Source of the DNA: Raineyella fluvialis
GTDB taxonomy: Bacteria; Actinomycetota; Actinomycetes; Propionibacteriales; Propionibacteriaceae
Length of the DNA: 64,000 bases
Direction of reading: 5' to 3'
Assembly: GCF_009646095.1 (NCBI RefSeq)
Contig: NZ_CP045725.1
Span: 3,472,001 to 3,536,000, forward strand
Of the stretch, positions 7,958-16,621 are shown piece by piece. The notes under the pieces are model-generated. The model saw only the letters and a list, made by a program, of their open reading frames with translations. It did no database searches and had not been told where the DNA came from. The position numbers and the translations under genes were made by a program. Position 1 is the stretch's first letter. The number at the start of each line of letters is the position of its first letter.

Positions 7958-8557
7958 TCAGTGCCGGTGGGCGCCGTGGGGGTGGTCATGGTCATGATGA
8001 TGCTCGTGCCCATGGTGCTCGTGCCCGGGGTGCTCGTGCTCCTCGTCCTCGCGGGTCGCCAGCCACCCGAAGCCGTCGTCGAGGCGCACCAGCCGCCGGC
8101 CCTGGCCGAGGTTCGTCAGCAGCGGTTCCTCGAGTGCCATCGGGACCGGGCCCTGGAGGTCGATCAACAGGGTCTGCGCCCCGGACATGACGGCCGCCTC
8201 CGCCACCCGGTCCAGCGTGGCGGGGATCGGCCGCGCCCGGGGGTTCCAGGCAGCCAGGGAGTCCACCCCGGTGAACGCGAGCATCGCCTTCGCCCCGTCG
8301 GCCTGCTGCAGCAGCACCGCCGACATCTCGGCGTGCCGATCCGGGTCGGGCCCCTCGGGGCTCAGGTTCTCCCCGCTCGAGACGATCGGGATGAGCAGAC
8401 GCGAGAGGCACAACTCCACGACCGCGTCGAGATAGGCGACCTGGTCACCGTCCTGGGCGGCGGTCATCACGTCACGCAGCCCCTCGGGCGCGGAGCCGTC
8501 GTCGTCGGCGAACTCGTGGCTGGTGTCCCCGAGCAGGTGGTCGTGGTGGTCCGTCAT
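7958..8557 (-). CDS. SseB-family protein with histidine-rich C-terminus
   Basis: 199 residues. The central part (LLIPIVSSGENL, KAMLAFTGVDSLAAW, RPIPATLDRVAEAA) matches the SseB N-terminal domain, a small alpha/beta fold of uncertain role common in actinobacteria. The last 27 residues are over half His, Glu and Asp (HEHHGHEHHHDHDHPHG) and could bind Ni, Zn or Co. The N-terminus also has MTDHHDH. The start is ATG 8557-8555, with TACTCT eight bases upstream suggesting a leaderless message. It is next to the infC operon but in the same direction with its own promoter. Confidence 0.82.
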   Translation of the reverse strand: MTDHHDHLLGDTSHEFADDDGSAPEGLRDVMTAAQDGDQVAYLDAVVELCLSRLLIPIVSSGENLSPEGPDPDRHAEMSAVLLQQADGAKAMLAFTGVDSLAAWNPRARPIPATLDRVAEAAVMSGAQTLLIDLQGPVPMALEEPLLTNLGQGRRLVRLDDGFGWLATREDEEHEHPGHEHHGHEHHHDHDHPHGAHRH

Positions 8558-8565
8558 GGTGACCA

Positions 8566-8571
8566 AGAGTA
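8566..8571 (-). promoter_or_regulatory. -10 of the SseB gene, leaderless
   Basis: TACTCT eight bases before the ATG at 8557; no ribosome binding site is present in between. Confidence 0.45.
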
Positions 8572-8614
8572 GAGGATCCCTCCCGTCCGACCCGCCTTCG
8601 GGGATCCCGGTGAC

Positions 8615-8620
8615 TAGCCT
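8615..8620 (+). promoter_or_regulatory. -10 of the gene at 8627, leaderless
   Basis: TAGCCT six bases before the ATG at 8627; no ribosome binding site between them. Confidence 0.55.
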
Positions 8621-8626
8621 TGACGG

Positions 8627-9232
8627 ATGACAGAGGACCGCAGACCGCGCCGCCCCGGATTCCTTCCTCCGGCCGCGCTGGAGGCGTTGGGTGAGCGGAC
8701 GGACCCCATCGCTGCCCTCCACGCCGCCCATGAGTCCGCCGCCATCCTGCTCCACGCCGGCCGCGCCACCGACGATCCCGCGGTGACTGACCGACTGGTG
8801 GCCCTCGTCGACGACATCGGGCTCGACACCCTCGCCGACCTGTGGGCGCAGCGCCCCGCGCGTACGCTTCCGGGGGCGCTGTGGCGCCTGTACGTTCTCC
8901 ACTCCTGGGTGCTCACCGATCCCTACGGGGCTGCACGCGAGTACGCCGCCGGGATCCGCTTCACCGAGCCGGATCACGCAGTGGCGGGCGCCGGCGACCC
9001 GACCGGCCCCGACGAGGTGCGGCGGGTCACCGACGAGATCCTCCGCGGCGTCTTCGACGGGGATTTCGCCATCGCCCTCGAGCGCGCGGCCGCCTTCTGC
9101 CATGTGGTGTCCTCCGGCCGTGCCGAGGTGTCCGAGGGCACCCAAGCCGCCCTGCAGGCGGCCAGGATGCAGACCATGGCCGAGGACCTCACTGCCTGCG
9201 CGCAACTGTGGCGCACCGACGCGTTGCACTGA
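8627..9232 (+). CDS. Conserved actinobacterial protein of unknown function
   Basis: 201 residues, soluble, mostly helical by composition, without signal peptide or membrane segment. Distinct stretches are HAAHESAAILLHAGR, ALWRLYVLHSWVL and the charged REYAAGIRFTEPDHAVAG. I recall similar uncharacterised proteins in actinobacteria but can name no domain. It is divergent from the SseB gene and starts from a leaderless-type promoter. The codon pattern and strong third-position GC support a real gene. Confidence 0.75.
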   Translation: MTEDRRPRRPGFLPPAALEALGERTDPIAALHAAHESAAILLHAGRATDDPAVTDRLVALVDDIGLDTLADLWAQRPARTLPGALWRLYVLHSWVLTDPYGAAREYAAGIRFTEPDHAVAGAGDPTGPDEVRRVTDEILRGVFDGDFAIALERAAAFCHVVSSGRAEVSEGTQAALQAARMQTMAEDLTACAQLWRTDALH

Positions 9233-9477
9233 CGTCTGGTCGGCGCCCGGGGAGACGGTTCCGAAACCGGTTTGGGTCAGGCCCCATCGGGGATCTATCC
9301 TCGAAAACGCGTCGGGCCGCGGTAGCCCCGGGCCTCAACACTCGCCGCTACGAGCGGCCACTCGCCGAGAGGCGCTCCCGGTCCGACGCACTGATCGCCG
9401 CGGCGGTGCCCCCTCAGGCACACGTCACTCAGGCACACCTCCTGCATGCTCGTGGTGTCGGACCGGTCCAGCGGGCC
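9233..9477. other. Convergent intergenic region with a short direct repeat
   Basis: No gene is seen. Two 14-base copies of CTCAGGCACAC(G/C)TC lie 15 bases apart at 9413-9441. A 5-bp hairpin CGGTT/AACCG at 9256-9269 followed by GTTTG could be a weak terminator for the plus-strand gene. Confidence 0.4.
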
Positions 9478-9909
9478 TCAACCTCGGGTGACCGGCACCT
9501 TCCGGCCTCCCGGCGGTAGTTCACCACCGATCGGCACCCGGATCTCGAGGACCCCGTCGGCATAACTGGCGGTCACGTCCGTCTCCGTGGCACCGGCGGG
9601 CAGCGCGATGGTCCGGTTGAACGATCCGTAGCGGAACTCCGAACGGTAGGAGTCCTTCTCCTTGTGCTCGGTCCGCTCCTCCCGTTGGGCTCGGATGGTG
9701 AGCTTGCCGTTCTCCACCGAGATCGTGACGTCCTTGTCGGGATCAAGGCCCGGCGCCTCGGCTCGGACCACCAGGGTCGTGCCGTCGACGTACTCCTCGA
9801 CCCGCAGCAGCGACTCCTCGTCCGATTCGAAGAACCTCTCGGCCAAATCTTGCAGATCGACCCAGGGTGGGACTCCCCACGGGGCCCTGGGTCGGCGTAC
9901 GAGTGCCAT
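9478..9909 (-). CDS. Hsp20/alpha-crystallin small heat-shock protein
   Basis: ATP-independent holdase chaperone, 143 residues. The alpha-crystallin domain spans about residues 40-130, with EYVDGTTLVVRAEAPGLDPDK, VSVENGKLTIRA-type strands and the RSEFRYGSFNRTIALP segment, ending in the ADGVLEIRVPI strand. I start at the ATG 9909-9907, preceded by GGAGGAAGGAG. No HspR-type inverted repeat (CTTGAGT-N7-ACTCAAG) is seen in the 164 bases upstream, although a lone CTTGACC is present. The gene stands alone. Confidence 0.92.
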   Translation of the reverse strand: MALVRRPRAPWGVPPWVDLQDLAERFFESDEESLLRVEEYVDGTTLVVRAEAPGLDPDKDVTISVENGKLTIRAQREERTEHKEKDSYRSEFRYGSFNRTIALPAGATETDVTASYADGVLEIRVPIGGELPPGGRKVPVTRG

Positions 9910-10061
9910 GGTCGGCTCCTTCCTCCGTTGTCCCTTCAGCGTCGGTCCGGCAGCTGCGGGGGTCAAGAGGTTCGGGACGGGCTCCCGGAGGCCCCTGCCC
10001 GCTCGGCCCTGCCCCACCGGCGCCACGCCGCGTGCCCTCCGGGGCGACACCACCGCCCGGG

Positions 10062-10067
10062 TAGGCT
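10062..10067 (+). promoter_or_regulatory. -10 of the gene at 10074, leaderless
   Basis: TAGGCT six bases before the ATG at 10074; no ribosome binding site between them. Confidence 0.55.
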
Positions 10068-10073
10068 GAGGTC

Positions 10074-10616
10074 ATGAATCCCTCGAACGTCCTGCTCGTC
10101 GCGACCCTCGCACTGGCACTGATCGGTCTGGTGTTCGCGCTCGTCAGCTGGCGTGCCGGCTACGGCGCCGGGCGCGTCCTGGAGGGCTTCGGGTTGGTCG
10201 CGCTGAGCGCCGGTCTCTTCCTGTCCGGCTTGATGCAACTGGCCTACGACCTCGTCTCGGCGCTGATTTCGTGGGGCCTCGCGTTGGTGTGGACACCCCT
10301 GGTGGCGTCAGGCATCAGCGCGCTGGGTCTGGCCATCGTGCTCTGGCTCATCGCCGGTGCGTTGAACCGGCGGGGCATCGGCGTCAGGACGAAGGAGGAC
10401 AAGCGAGCCCGGCGAGAGGAGCGCAGGGCACGCAGGTCGGGCCAGGGGCAGGTGACGCCGCGCACCGGTGCCGGACAGGTCACGAAGCCGAATGATCCGG
10501 CCGCTACCCGGACGACCGCCGCCAAGCAGCCAGCGGCGAAGGGGTCCGGCACCGCCGGGAGCGGTGACGAGTTCGACGAGATCGACGACATCCTGCGCAA
10601 GCACGGGATCAACTGA
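10074..10616 (+). CDS. Membrane protein with charged C-terminal tail
   Basis: 180 residues, family not named. Three hydrophobic helices lie at about 5-27, 36-63 and 65-98. They are followed by a very basic stretch (KEDKRARREERRARR), a Thr/Ala/Pro-rich linker and an acidic end (DEFDEIDDILRKHGIN). That terminal motif, acidic residues followed by ILxxHGI, recurs in actinobacterial proteins of unknown role and may be a short docking peptide. The stop and the next start share a base (TGATG), so it is coupled to the HAD phosphatase gene. Confidence 0.8.
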   Translation: MNPSNVLLVATLALALIGLVFALVSWRAGYGAGRVLEGFGLVALSAGLFLSGLMQLAYDLVSALISWGLALVWTPLVASGISALGLAIVLWLIAGALNRRGIGVRTKEDKRARREERRARRSGQGQVTPRTGAGQVTKPNDPAATRTTAAKQPAAKGSGTAGSGDEFDEIDDILRKHGIN

Positions 10617-11443
10617 TGGGGGACATGTCCCTGCAGGTTCCGCGACTGGTGGCGTTCGATGTTGACGGCACGCTCCTCTCGTCCGACCACGACATCCTCG
10701 ACAGCACCCGCGAGTCGATCGACCGCATCCGGGCCGCCGGCACCACCGTGATGATCGCGTCCGGGCGCCCGGTGGCGGGGTTGCGGTTCCAGGTCGCCCG
10801 CCTCGGTCTGCCGATCGATGGCCTCGTCCTGGCCGGCTGCAACGGAGCCGTGATCGAGGATGGCGCGACGGGCCGAGAGATCGCCTCCTGGCCCATCCCT
10901 GCCGATGTGTCGGCACGGATGTACCGGGGGTTGCGCGCACTGCCGGTCTCGACCATCGTGCCGGTGGGCGCTGAGGTCTTCATCGAGGATCCGGACGGCT
11001 ATATGGTGCACGTCGAGGCCCGGGCCAACGGCACCACCGAGATCGTCGTCGACGACCTCCACGCAGTTGCCCCCACTCCGCCGAAGATCCTCGTCGCCGC
11101 ACCGTACGACGTCCTCGTCGACCACCGGGACGCGATCGACGCGCTGGGCGGCAGCGACATCGAGACCTGCTTCTCGTCGACCTACTACTACGAGGTGAAC
11201 GCCGCCGGCGTGAGCAAGGGAGCAGCGCTCGCCGCGTTCTGCGCCGCCGAAGGCATCCCGCTGGAGCGGACCGTCGCCTTCGGGGACAACGAGAACGACA
11301 TCACCATGCTGCGGGCTGCTGGCCTTGGGGTGGCGATGGGAAATGCGATCGACGCGCTCAAGCAGGTGGCGGACGTCGTGACCACCAGCAACGACGACCA
11401 CGGCATCGCACGGGTGCTCGACGGGATGCTGGTCAGCGTCTGA
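10616..11443 (+). CDS. Cof-type HAD-superfamily phosphatase
   Basis: 275 residues, haloacid dehalogenase phosphatase with a C2 (Cof) cap. Motif I is FDVDGTLLSSDHD near residue 12 with the nucleophilic Asp, motif II is the IASGRP stretch, the conserved Lys is in SKGAAL, and motif III is FGDNENDITML. Members dephosphorylate sugar phosphates, FMN/pyridoxal phosphate or similar; the substrate is not predictable here. Coupled to the membrane protein upstream by TGATG overlap. Confidence 0.9.
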   Translation: MGDMSLQVPRLVAFDVDGTLLSSDHDILDSTRESIDRIRAAGTTVMIASGRPVAGLRFQVARLGLPIDGLVLAGCNGAVIEDGATGREIASWPIPADVSARMYRGLRALPVSTIVPVGAEVFIEDPDGYMVHVEARANGTTEIVVDDLHAVAPTPPKILVAAPYDVLVDHRDAIDALGGSDIETCFSSTYYYEVNAAGVSKGAALAAFCAAEGIPLERTVAFGDNENDITMLRAAGLGVAMGNAIDALKQVADVVTTSNDDHGIARVLDGMLVSV

Positions 11444-11499
11444 GCGGGCGCAGGCTTCTGCCACCGGGGATCCGGCTCTCCCCTCAAGGGGATCGCCCT

Positions 11500-11949
11500 C
11501 TACGGGCGGTGGCTGAGCCAGATCTCCTGGAGCCGCGCGGCGTCGAGCCTGGCCCGATCGCCGTCCGGGCTCTGGATGGCCATCACCATGCGGCGCTGCG
11601 GGTCACCGTCGCGGTCCCGGCGGAACGTGAAGATGTAGGCCCACGGATCCCCTTCCAGGAAGCGGATGTCCGAGATCTCGTGCCAGGCGTAGCGATGGCG
11701 GATCAGCCCGGTGCTGATCGCCACGCCCTCCTCCGTCGCCACGACGGTCGACAGTCCGATCCCCATCGTGAAGGCCGAGATGGCGACGAGGATGAGGATG
11801 ACCATGGCGAGTTCCGGTCCGGTCGCTTCCGCGCGGATCTCCGGGGGGAGGGCGAACCAGGTCACGACCGGACTGCCGAGCGTCAGCAGCGACACGACAA
11901 TGGCCGTCGTCAGCATGGTCCGCGACCGGACCCGGAGCAGGACCGCCAT
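11500..11949 (-). CDS. PH-like domain membrane protein
   Basis: 149 residues. Two membrane helices (about 12-33 and 47-66) are followed by a bacterial PH-like beta-domain (VVATEEGVAISTGLIRHRYAWHEISDIRFLEG, in two pieces here). This arrangement is common for small actinobacterial PH-domain proteins of unknown function. It starts one base after the hisG stop on the same strand, so it is probably co-transcribed with hisG, though no functional link to histidine synthesis is evident. Confidence 0.75.
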   Translation of the reverse strand: MAVLLRVRSRTMLTTAIVVSLLTLGSPVVTWFALPPEIRAEATGPELAMVILILVAISAFTMGIGLSTVVATEEGVAISTGLIRHRYAWHEISDIRFLEGDPWAYIFTFRRDRDGDPQRRMVMAIQSPDGDRARLDAARLQEIWLSHRP

Positions 11950-11950
11950 G

Positions 11951-12811
11951 TCAGAGGCGGCAGGCAGCCAGATCCGTGACGAGAATCGCCCGCGCGCCGA
12001 GGTCCCACAGGTCGTCCATCACCAGGTGGGCATCATCGGCCGGCACCATCGCCCGCACGGCGAACCATCCCTTGCGGGCCAACTCGGACACCGTCGGGGA
12101 CTCGAAACCCGGCGTGAGGGCCAGGGCGGCCTCCAACTTGTCCTCGGACACGTCGTAGTCCATCAGGACGTACGCGCGCGCGACCAGCACGCCCTCGATG
12201 CGCTGGACGAAGTGCTCCAGCCCCTCCGGAACGTCGCCGTTGCGCTGGACGAGGATCGCCTCGGAGTGCAGGATCGGCTCGCCGAAGACCGACAGCCCGG
12301 CCCGCTTCAGGGTCGAGCCGGTCTCCACGACGTCGGCGATGACGTCGGCCACGCCCAGGCGGACGGAGTTCTCCACGGCGCCGTCGAGGCTGATCAGCCG
12401 TGCGCTCATCGATCGCTCATCCAGCCAGGCCTTGACCAGACCGACATAGGAGGTGGCGATGCGCTTGCCGTCGAGTTGGTCCACGGTCATCGCGGCCTCG
12501 TTCGGGGCGGCGAAGCGGAAGCGGGTCCCGCCGAACCCCAGCGCCTTGATCTCCGTCGCCGCGGCGCCCGAGTCGAGGAGCATGTCGCGGCCGGTGAAGC
12601 CGATGTCGAGGGTGCCCTCACCGACATAGATGGCGATGTCGCGGGGGCGCAGGTAGTAGAACTCGACCCGGTTGGCCTCATCGACCACCATGAGTTCCTT
12701 GGAGTCGGAGCGCTGCCGGTAGCCGGCCTCGCGCAGCATCTGCATGGATGCTTCCGACAGGGATCCCTTGTTCGGGACGGCGACCTTGAGGAACGGACGT
12801 TCTGAGTTCAC
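11951..12811 (-). CDS. hisG: ATP phosphoribosyltransferase
   Basis: First, feedback-controlled step of histidine synthesis: ATP + PRPP to phosphoribosyl-ATP. At 286 residues it is the long, regulatory-domain form. Features are KVAVPNKGSLSEASMQMLREAG at the start (split), the PRPP region (DVVETGSTLKRAGL) and a C-terminal ACT-like domain (about 210-286), which binds histidine. It begins with GTG 12811-12809, six bases after TAGGGT, with no ribosome binding site, implying a leaderless transcript separate from hisE. hisE lies just upstream on the same strand. Confidence 0.95.
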   Translation of the reverse strand: MNSERPFLKVAVPNKGSLSEASMQMLREAGYRQRSDSKELMVVDEANRVEFYYLRPRDIAIYVGEGTLDIGFTGRDMLLDSGAAATEIKALGFGGTRFRFAAPNEAAMTVDQLDGKRIATSYVGLVKAWLDERSMSARLISLDGAVENSVRLGVADVIADVVETGSTLKRAGLSVFGEPILHSEAILVQRNGDVPEGLEHFVQRIEGVLVARAYVLMDYDVSEDKLEAALALTPGFESPTVSELARKGWFAVRAMVPADDAHLVMDDLWDLGARAILVTDLAACRL

Positions 12812-12817
12812 GGCCCC

Positions 12818-12823
12818 ACCCTA
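12818..12823 (-). promoter_or_regulatory. -10 of hisG, leaderless
   Basis: TAGGGT six bases before the GTG start at 12811; no ribosome binding site between. Confidence 0.55.
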
Positions 12824-12898
12824 ATGGGGCCCCGCTGCCCGGCCCAACCCGGGAGCGGGGACGGAACACCGGGCCGCCGGCGCCCGCTCGGGCCGGCC

Positions 12899-13162
12899 TC
12901 AGAGCTTGCGGTAGACGTCGTCGAGGGAGAGTCCGGTCGCGATCATCATCACCTGGGCGTGGTACAGGAGCTGGGAGATCTCCAGGGCGGTCGCCTCCTT
13001 GCCCTCGTACTCGGCGGCCATCCAGACCTCGCCCGCCTCCTCGATGATCTTCTTGCCGATCTGGTGCACACCGGCGTCGAGTTCGGCGACCGTCCCCGAG
13101 CCCTCGGGACGCTTGGCGGCCTTGTCCTGGAGTTCGGCGAAAAGGCTCTCGAAGGTCTTCAC
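12899..13162 (-). CDS. hisE: Phosphoribosyl-ATP pyrophosphatase, possible independent start inside the mshC frame
   Basis: Second step of histidine synthesis, hydrolysing phosphoribosyl-ATP to the AMP form. The 87 residues from GTG 13162-13160 form a whole His[15 protein letters not shown], the MazG-like metal site [18 protein letters not shown] and [15 protein letters not shown] seven bases upstream of the GTG is exactly the leaderless promoter pattern seen elsewhere here, so separate expression is likely even though the frame is continuous with mshC. hisG is the next gene. Confidence 0.85.
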   Translation of the reverse strand: MKTFESLFAELQDKAAKRPEGSGTVAELDAGVHQIGKKIIEEAGEVWMAAEYEGKEATALEISQLLYHAQVMMIATGLSLDDVYRKL

Positions 13163-14458
13163 GCGGTTGAGACTATCCGACGTGGCCGAGGAGGTCGTCG
13201 TCATGTCGACCGCGACACCGAGTAGGGCGTCGGCGGCCAACGCCACCTGGGCCGGGGCGTCGGTGTCCGACCCCTCCCCCGCCAGCACGGCGGAGGCCCA
13301 GGCATCGATCGCCTCGAGGGCCGCCGGCGCGTCGAGGTCGTCGCGCAGCGCGGCCCGGACGGCCGCGATCGTCGGGGCGGCGTCGGGCCCGGCTACGGCG
13401 CTGAAGGCACGGCGCCACACATCGAGGCGGCCGATGGCCTCGAGCAGGCCACCATCGGTCCAGGACCAGTCGTCGCGGTAGTGGTGCGCGAGGATCGCCA
13501 GCCGGATCGCCATCGGATCCACCCCGGCCGCCGTCAGCCGGGAGACCAGCACCAGGTTGCCCCGCGACTTCGACATCTTCTCGCCGTCCAGACCCACCAT
13601 CCCCGCATGGACGTACGCCGAGGCGTACCGCCGACCGCTGGTGGCCCGGCCCTCGGCGGCGCTCATCTCGTGGTGCGGGAAAGCCAGGTCGGAGCCGCCG
13701 CCCTGGACGTCGAACGTCGTGCCCAGGTAGTGCTGGGCGATCACCGAGCACTCGATGTGCCAGCCGGGCCGGCCCGGGCCGAGTGCGGAGTTCCAGGAGG
13801 GCTCCCCGTCGCGGGCCATCCGCCAGACCAGGCAGTCGAACGGGTCGTCCTTGCCGGGCTGGCCCGGGTCGCCGCCCCGGTCGGCGAAGGTCGCCAGGGC
13901 TTCCCCCTCCGCCACGTGGGAGACGTCGCCGTAGTGCGGCACCCGGCGGGAACGGAAGTACCAGTCGGGGGCCTCGACACCGTCGGTGGCCGGGTCGAGC
14001 CGATAGACCAGGTCACGACCCTCGAGCTTCTCCACCGCCTCCACGACCAGCGGGATCGCCTCGACGGCACCCACGTACTCGCGCGGAGGCAGGACGCGCA
14101 GCGCCTCCATGTCCGAGCGGAACAGGTCGGTCTGGTCCACGGCGAGGGTCGTCCAGTCGACTCCGGTCGCGGCCGCACGCTCCAGCAGCGGGTCGTCGAT
14201 GTCGGTGACGTTCTGGACGTAGTGCACGTCGAGGCCGCGGTCACGCCACGTACGGTTGAGCAGGTCGAACGCCACGTACGTGGCGGCGTGACCCATGTGG
14301 GTCGCGTCGTAGGGCGTGATACCGCAGACGTACATGCGGGCCTCGCCCGATTCCGGGCCCACCGCGAGCAGCCCACCGCTGGCCGTGTCATGGACCCGTA
14401 CGGGTGCACTCCCGTCACCGGGGACCGACTTCAGGGCGGGGGAGCTCCAGGCACGCAT
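12899..14458 (-). CDS. mshC: Mycothiol ligase MshC, open in frame through HisE
   Basis: MshC joins cysteine to glucosaminyl-inositol in mycothiol synthesis, and is a cysteinyl-tRNA-synthetase relative. Residues 1-417 are a full Msh[20 protein letters not shown] (zinc Cys and HIGH-type site), [16 protein letters not shown], and [10 protein letters not shown] (KMSKS). The natural C-terminus [11 protein letters not shown] is reached, but no stop follows. Fifteen residues later the frame enters a complete HisE (last 87 residues). This is either an MshC-HisE fusion or, given the missing-base pattern in this window, a lost stop. One added base just after LLGV would end mshC at TAG 13175-13173. The ATG at 14458 follows TAAAGT by seven bases. 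Confidence 0.88.
   Translation of the reverse strand: MRAWSSPALKSVPGDGSAPVRVHDTASGGLLAVGPESGEARMYVCGITPYDATHMGHAATYVAFDLLNRTWRDRGLDVHYVQNVTDIDDPLLERAAATGVDWTTLAVDQTDLFRSDMEALRVLPPREYVGAVEAIPLVVEAVEKLEGRDLVYRLDPATDGVEAPDWYFRSRRVPHYGDVSHVAEGEALATFADRGGDPGQPGKDDPFDCLVWRMARDGEPSWNSALGPGRPGWHIECSVIAQHYLGTTFDVQGGGSDLAFPHHEMSAAEGRATSGRRYASAYVHAGMVGLDGEKMSKSRGNLVLVSRLTAAGVDPMAIRLAILAHHYRDDWSWTDGGLLEAIGRLDVWRRAFSAVAGPDAAPTIAAVRAALRDDLDAPAALEAIDAWASAVLAGEGSDTDAPAQVALAADALLGVAVDMTTTSSATSDSLNRVKTFESLFAELQDKAAKRPEGSGTVAELDAGVHQIGKKIIEEAGEVWMAAEYEGKEATALEISQLLYHAQVMMIATGLSLDDVYRKL
13170..13175 (-). promoter_or_regulatory. Possible -10 of hisE, leaderless
   Basis: TAGTCT seven bases before the GTG of hisE. 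Its TAG would be the mshC stop if one base is missing upstream. Confidence 0.45.
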
Positions 14459-14465
14459 GGACGCG

Positions 14466-14471
14466 ACTTTA
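14466..14471 (-). promoter_or_regulatory. -10 of mshC overlapping the upstream stop codon
   Basis: TAAAGT seven bases before the mshC ATG; its TAA is the stop of the SCO1664-family gene. Confidence 0.5.
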
Positions 14472-15253
14472 CAGCGGCGGCCAAGGGATCGACGGCCAGC
14501 CGTCCTGCGGGACGGGAAGCGTGGCGCTTGCCATCATCGCCTCGGCGCGGGCGACCACGGCGCGGATCTCGGCCGCCGTGAGGAACTCCTCCAGCACCTG
14601 GGGGGCGACGGCCCGGGTGCGCTCGAGCAGCGCCTCCTCGTCGGCTCGTAGCGGCTCCCCCGCCCAGCCCCACAACACCGTGCGCAGCTTCGGCTCCCGG
14701 TGGAAGCACAGCCCGTGGTCGCAACCGAGAACCGCCCCGGCGCTGGGCAGCAGGTGGATGCCCTTGCGGTCGGAGTTGTTCGTCACGGCGTCGAAGAGCG
14801 CCAGCCGGCGCAGTCGCGGGTCGTCGCGGTGGACAAGGGTGACGTCACGACCCCGGATGTCGACCGCCGCCAGGACCCCGAGCCAACCCTCGGGTATCCG
14901 GTCCGCCGGAGCGAGGGCGACGAAGTCCTCGAGGTCCTCGTCGACCTCGACCCAGGTCTGCAGCGCCCCGGGGCCCGGGAGGTCTCGACCAGCCGGGTCG
15001 ACGGGACCACGTCATAGCCGGCCGCGGCCGACAGGGCGTACGCGGCCGCCTCACGCGCGGCCAACGTGCCGTCCGGAAAGTCCCAGAGCGGGCGCTCCCC
15101 CGCGACCGGCTTCCAGACGCACCGCAGCGGAGAGGCCCCCGGGCGATCCACCTCGGCCAGGTAGGTCGCGTTGGACGCCGTCCGGATCCGCCCCAGCACC
15201 CGCAGCGACACCTCGGGGCCCTCGAACGGCGCAGTGGTCAGGGCAGGGTGCAT
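14469..15253 (-). CDS. SCO1664-family protein, frame broken by one missing base
   Basis: Uncharacterised actinobacterial family with a distant kinase-like fold, always near mshC. The N-terminal half ([53 protein letters not shown]) and the C-terminal half ([40 protein letters not shown]) are in different frames. Adding one base in the GC run at 14966-14980 joins them through [19 protein letters not shown] to about 261 residues. The ATG 15253-15251 follows GGGAGG. It ends in the -10 of mshC. Confidence 0.82.
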
Positions 15254-15325
15254 CACGGCCTCCCGGGGCCGCTTCGGCGTCGGTCGGCCGGGCCGTGCGC
15301 CGCGGAACCGATCAACCGTGGCCGA

Positions 15326-15898
15326 TCACGCCAGCGGGTTGACATAACCGTTGGAGCGCGGGCACACGTGCCCGTCCGGATCCATCGGCTGCCGACAGAA
15401 CGGGCAGACCGGGCGGCCCGCCGCGACGACGGCCTGGGCACGGGCGACGAACTGCCGGGCATCCGCCGGGGTGAGTCCGATGATGCAGACGACACCTTCC
15501 TCGAGCGCGTCGGTGTCGATCTCCCCGACCGCCGTGATGGCCTCCTCCACGTCGTCGGAGAACAGTTCGAGGACCACCTTGTCGTGCCGGCTGTCCCAGG
15601 CCAGGCTCATCGGGCCGATCCGGAAGTCTTCGCTGATCGGCGCATCCAAGGGGCGCGTGTCGGCCGCCCCCGCGACGGGTGGCGGGATCTCGATGCCGCT
15701 GAGGGAACGGGCGGACACCTCGTCCAGCAGATGCGCGATCTGGTTGGCGAGGACCTCCACCTGCTGCTTCTCGCAGACCAGCGAGGAGAGCCGGTCCGCC
15801 TCCCTGACCTGGAGGAAGAACATCCGGTCCCCGGGCTCGCCGACGGTCCCCGCGACGAAGCGATCGGGGTGGTCGTAGCGAAGGGTGAATGCGGCCAC
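15326..15898 (-). CDS. DUF3090 family protein
   Basis: 190 residues, actinobacterial family of unknown biochemical role. Typical segments are AGTVGEPGDRMFFLQ, CEKQQVEVLANQIAHLLDEV and ALEEGVVCIIGLTPADARQF. It ends with a Cys-rich knuckle CPFCRQPMDPDGHVCPRSNG that probably binds zinc. It sits between the histidine phosphatase and SCO1664-family genes, the conserved order in mycothiol producers. GTG start with TAGGCT six bases upstream. Confidence 0.9.
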   Translation of the reverse strand: MAAFTLRYDHPDRFVAGTVGEPGDRMFFLQVREADRLSSLVCEKQQVEVLANQIAHLLDEVSARSLSGIEIPPPVAGAADTRPLDAPISEDFRIGPMSLAWDSRHDKVVLELFSDDVEEAITAVGEIDTDALEEGVVCIIGLTPADARQFVARAQAVVAAGRPVCPFCRQPMDPDGHVCPRSNGYVNPLA

Positions 15899-15904
15899 GA
15901 CGCC

Positions 15905-15910
15905 AGCCTA
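15905..15910 (-). promoter_or_regulatory. -10 of the DUF3090 gene overlapping the upstream stop codon
   Basis: TAGGCT six bases before the GTG at 15898; its TAG is the stop of the histidine phosphatase gene. Confidence 0.55.
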
Positions 15911-16606
15911 CGTCGCCGATCCCGCGCCGCCACCCACCACGGCATCCAGGCTGCGGCCGGTGTCCTCGGGGAGGAGGTCACGGACGATCCCCGCCGTGCT
16001 GTTGAGGGCCAGGACGTACGGTCGGGCCGTGGTGTAGCGCACCACGCTGATGGAGGCGGGGTGGACCACCAGGCGCTGGAAGTGGTCCAGGTGCAGGCCG
16101 AGGGCGTCCGCGAGCACGGCCTTGATGATGTCCCCGTGACTGACCGCCAGCCAGACCGCCTCCGCGCCCGCCTCGTCCGCCAGGGTGTCCTGCCTGGCCC
16201 GGACGGCGCTGACGGCTCGCTGGGCCATGGCGACCATGGACTCACCCCCCGGGAACCGTGCCGCCGAGGGATGGGCCTGGACGGTCCGCCAGAGTTCCTC
16301 CTTGGCGAGTTCCTCGAGGGCCCGGCCGCTCCACTCGCCGTAGTCCACCTCAGACAGGGCATCGTCCACGACGAGCTCAGGCCGCCCCTCCCCCAAGACT
16401 TCGTGCAACGCTCGGGCCGTCTCCAGGCAGCGCTCCATCGGTGAGGACACGGCCGCCGCCAACGTCAGCCCGCTGAGGCGCTGGCCGGCCGCCCGGGCCT
16501 GCTCCCAGCCTGTCGCGTCCAGCCTGATGCCGGGCGTACGGCCCGCCAGGATGCCGGAGGCATTGGCGGTCGTCCGACCGTGGCGGACCAGCAGGAGGAT
16601 GGTCAT
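15908..16606 (-). CDS. Histidine phosphatase family protein (MSMEG_4193 type)
   Basis: 232 residues, phosphoglycerate-mutase-like fold. The phospho-histidine motif LLLVRHGRTTANASG is at the N-terminus, SPMERCLETA supplies an Arg, YGEWSGRALEEL a catalytic acid, and VSHGDIIKAVLADALG the second His. Substrate unknown. It heads the conserved run with DUF3090, the SCO1664 family and mshC. ATG 16606 is preceded by TACGCT at six bases, again leaderless. Confidence 0.9.
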   Translation of the reverse strand: MTILLLVRHGRTTANASGILAGRTPGIRLDATGWEQARAAGQRLSGLTLAAAVSSPMERCLETARALHEVLGEGRPELVVDDALSEVDYGEWSGRALEELAKEELWRTVQAHPSAARFPGGESMVAMAQRAVSAVRARQDTLADEAGAEAVWLAVSHGDIIKAVLADALGLHLDHFQRLVVHPASISVVRYTTARPYVLALNSTAGIVRDLLPEDTGRSLDAVVGGGAGSAT

Positions 16607-16612
16607 GGGGCC

Positions 16613-16618
16613 AGCGTA
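16613..16618 (-). promoter_or_regulatory. -10 of the histidine phosphatase gene, leaderless
   Basis: TACGCT six bases before the ATG at 16606; no ribosome binding site between. Confidence 0.5.
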
Positions 16619-16621
16619 CGG

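Noticed and set aside
9910-10073. HAIR-type HspR operator upstream of hsp20
   Set aside because: Only a single CTTGACC half-site; no inverted partner at the required spacing.
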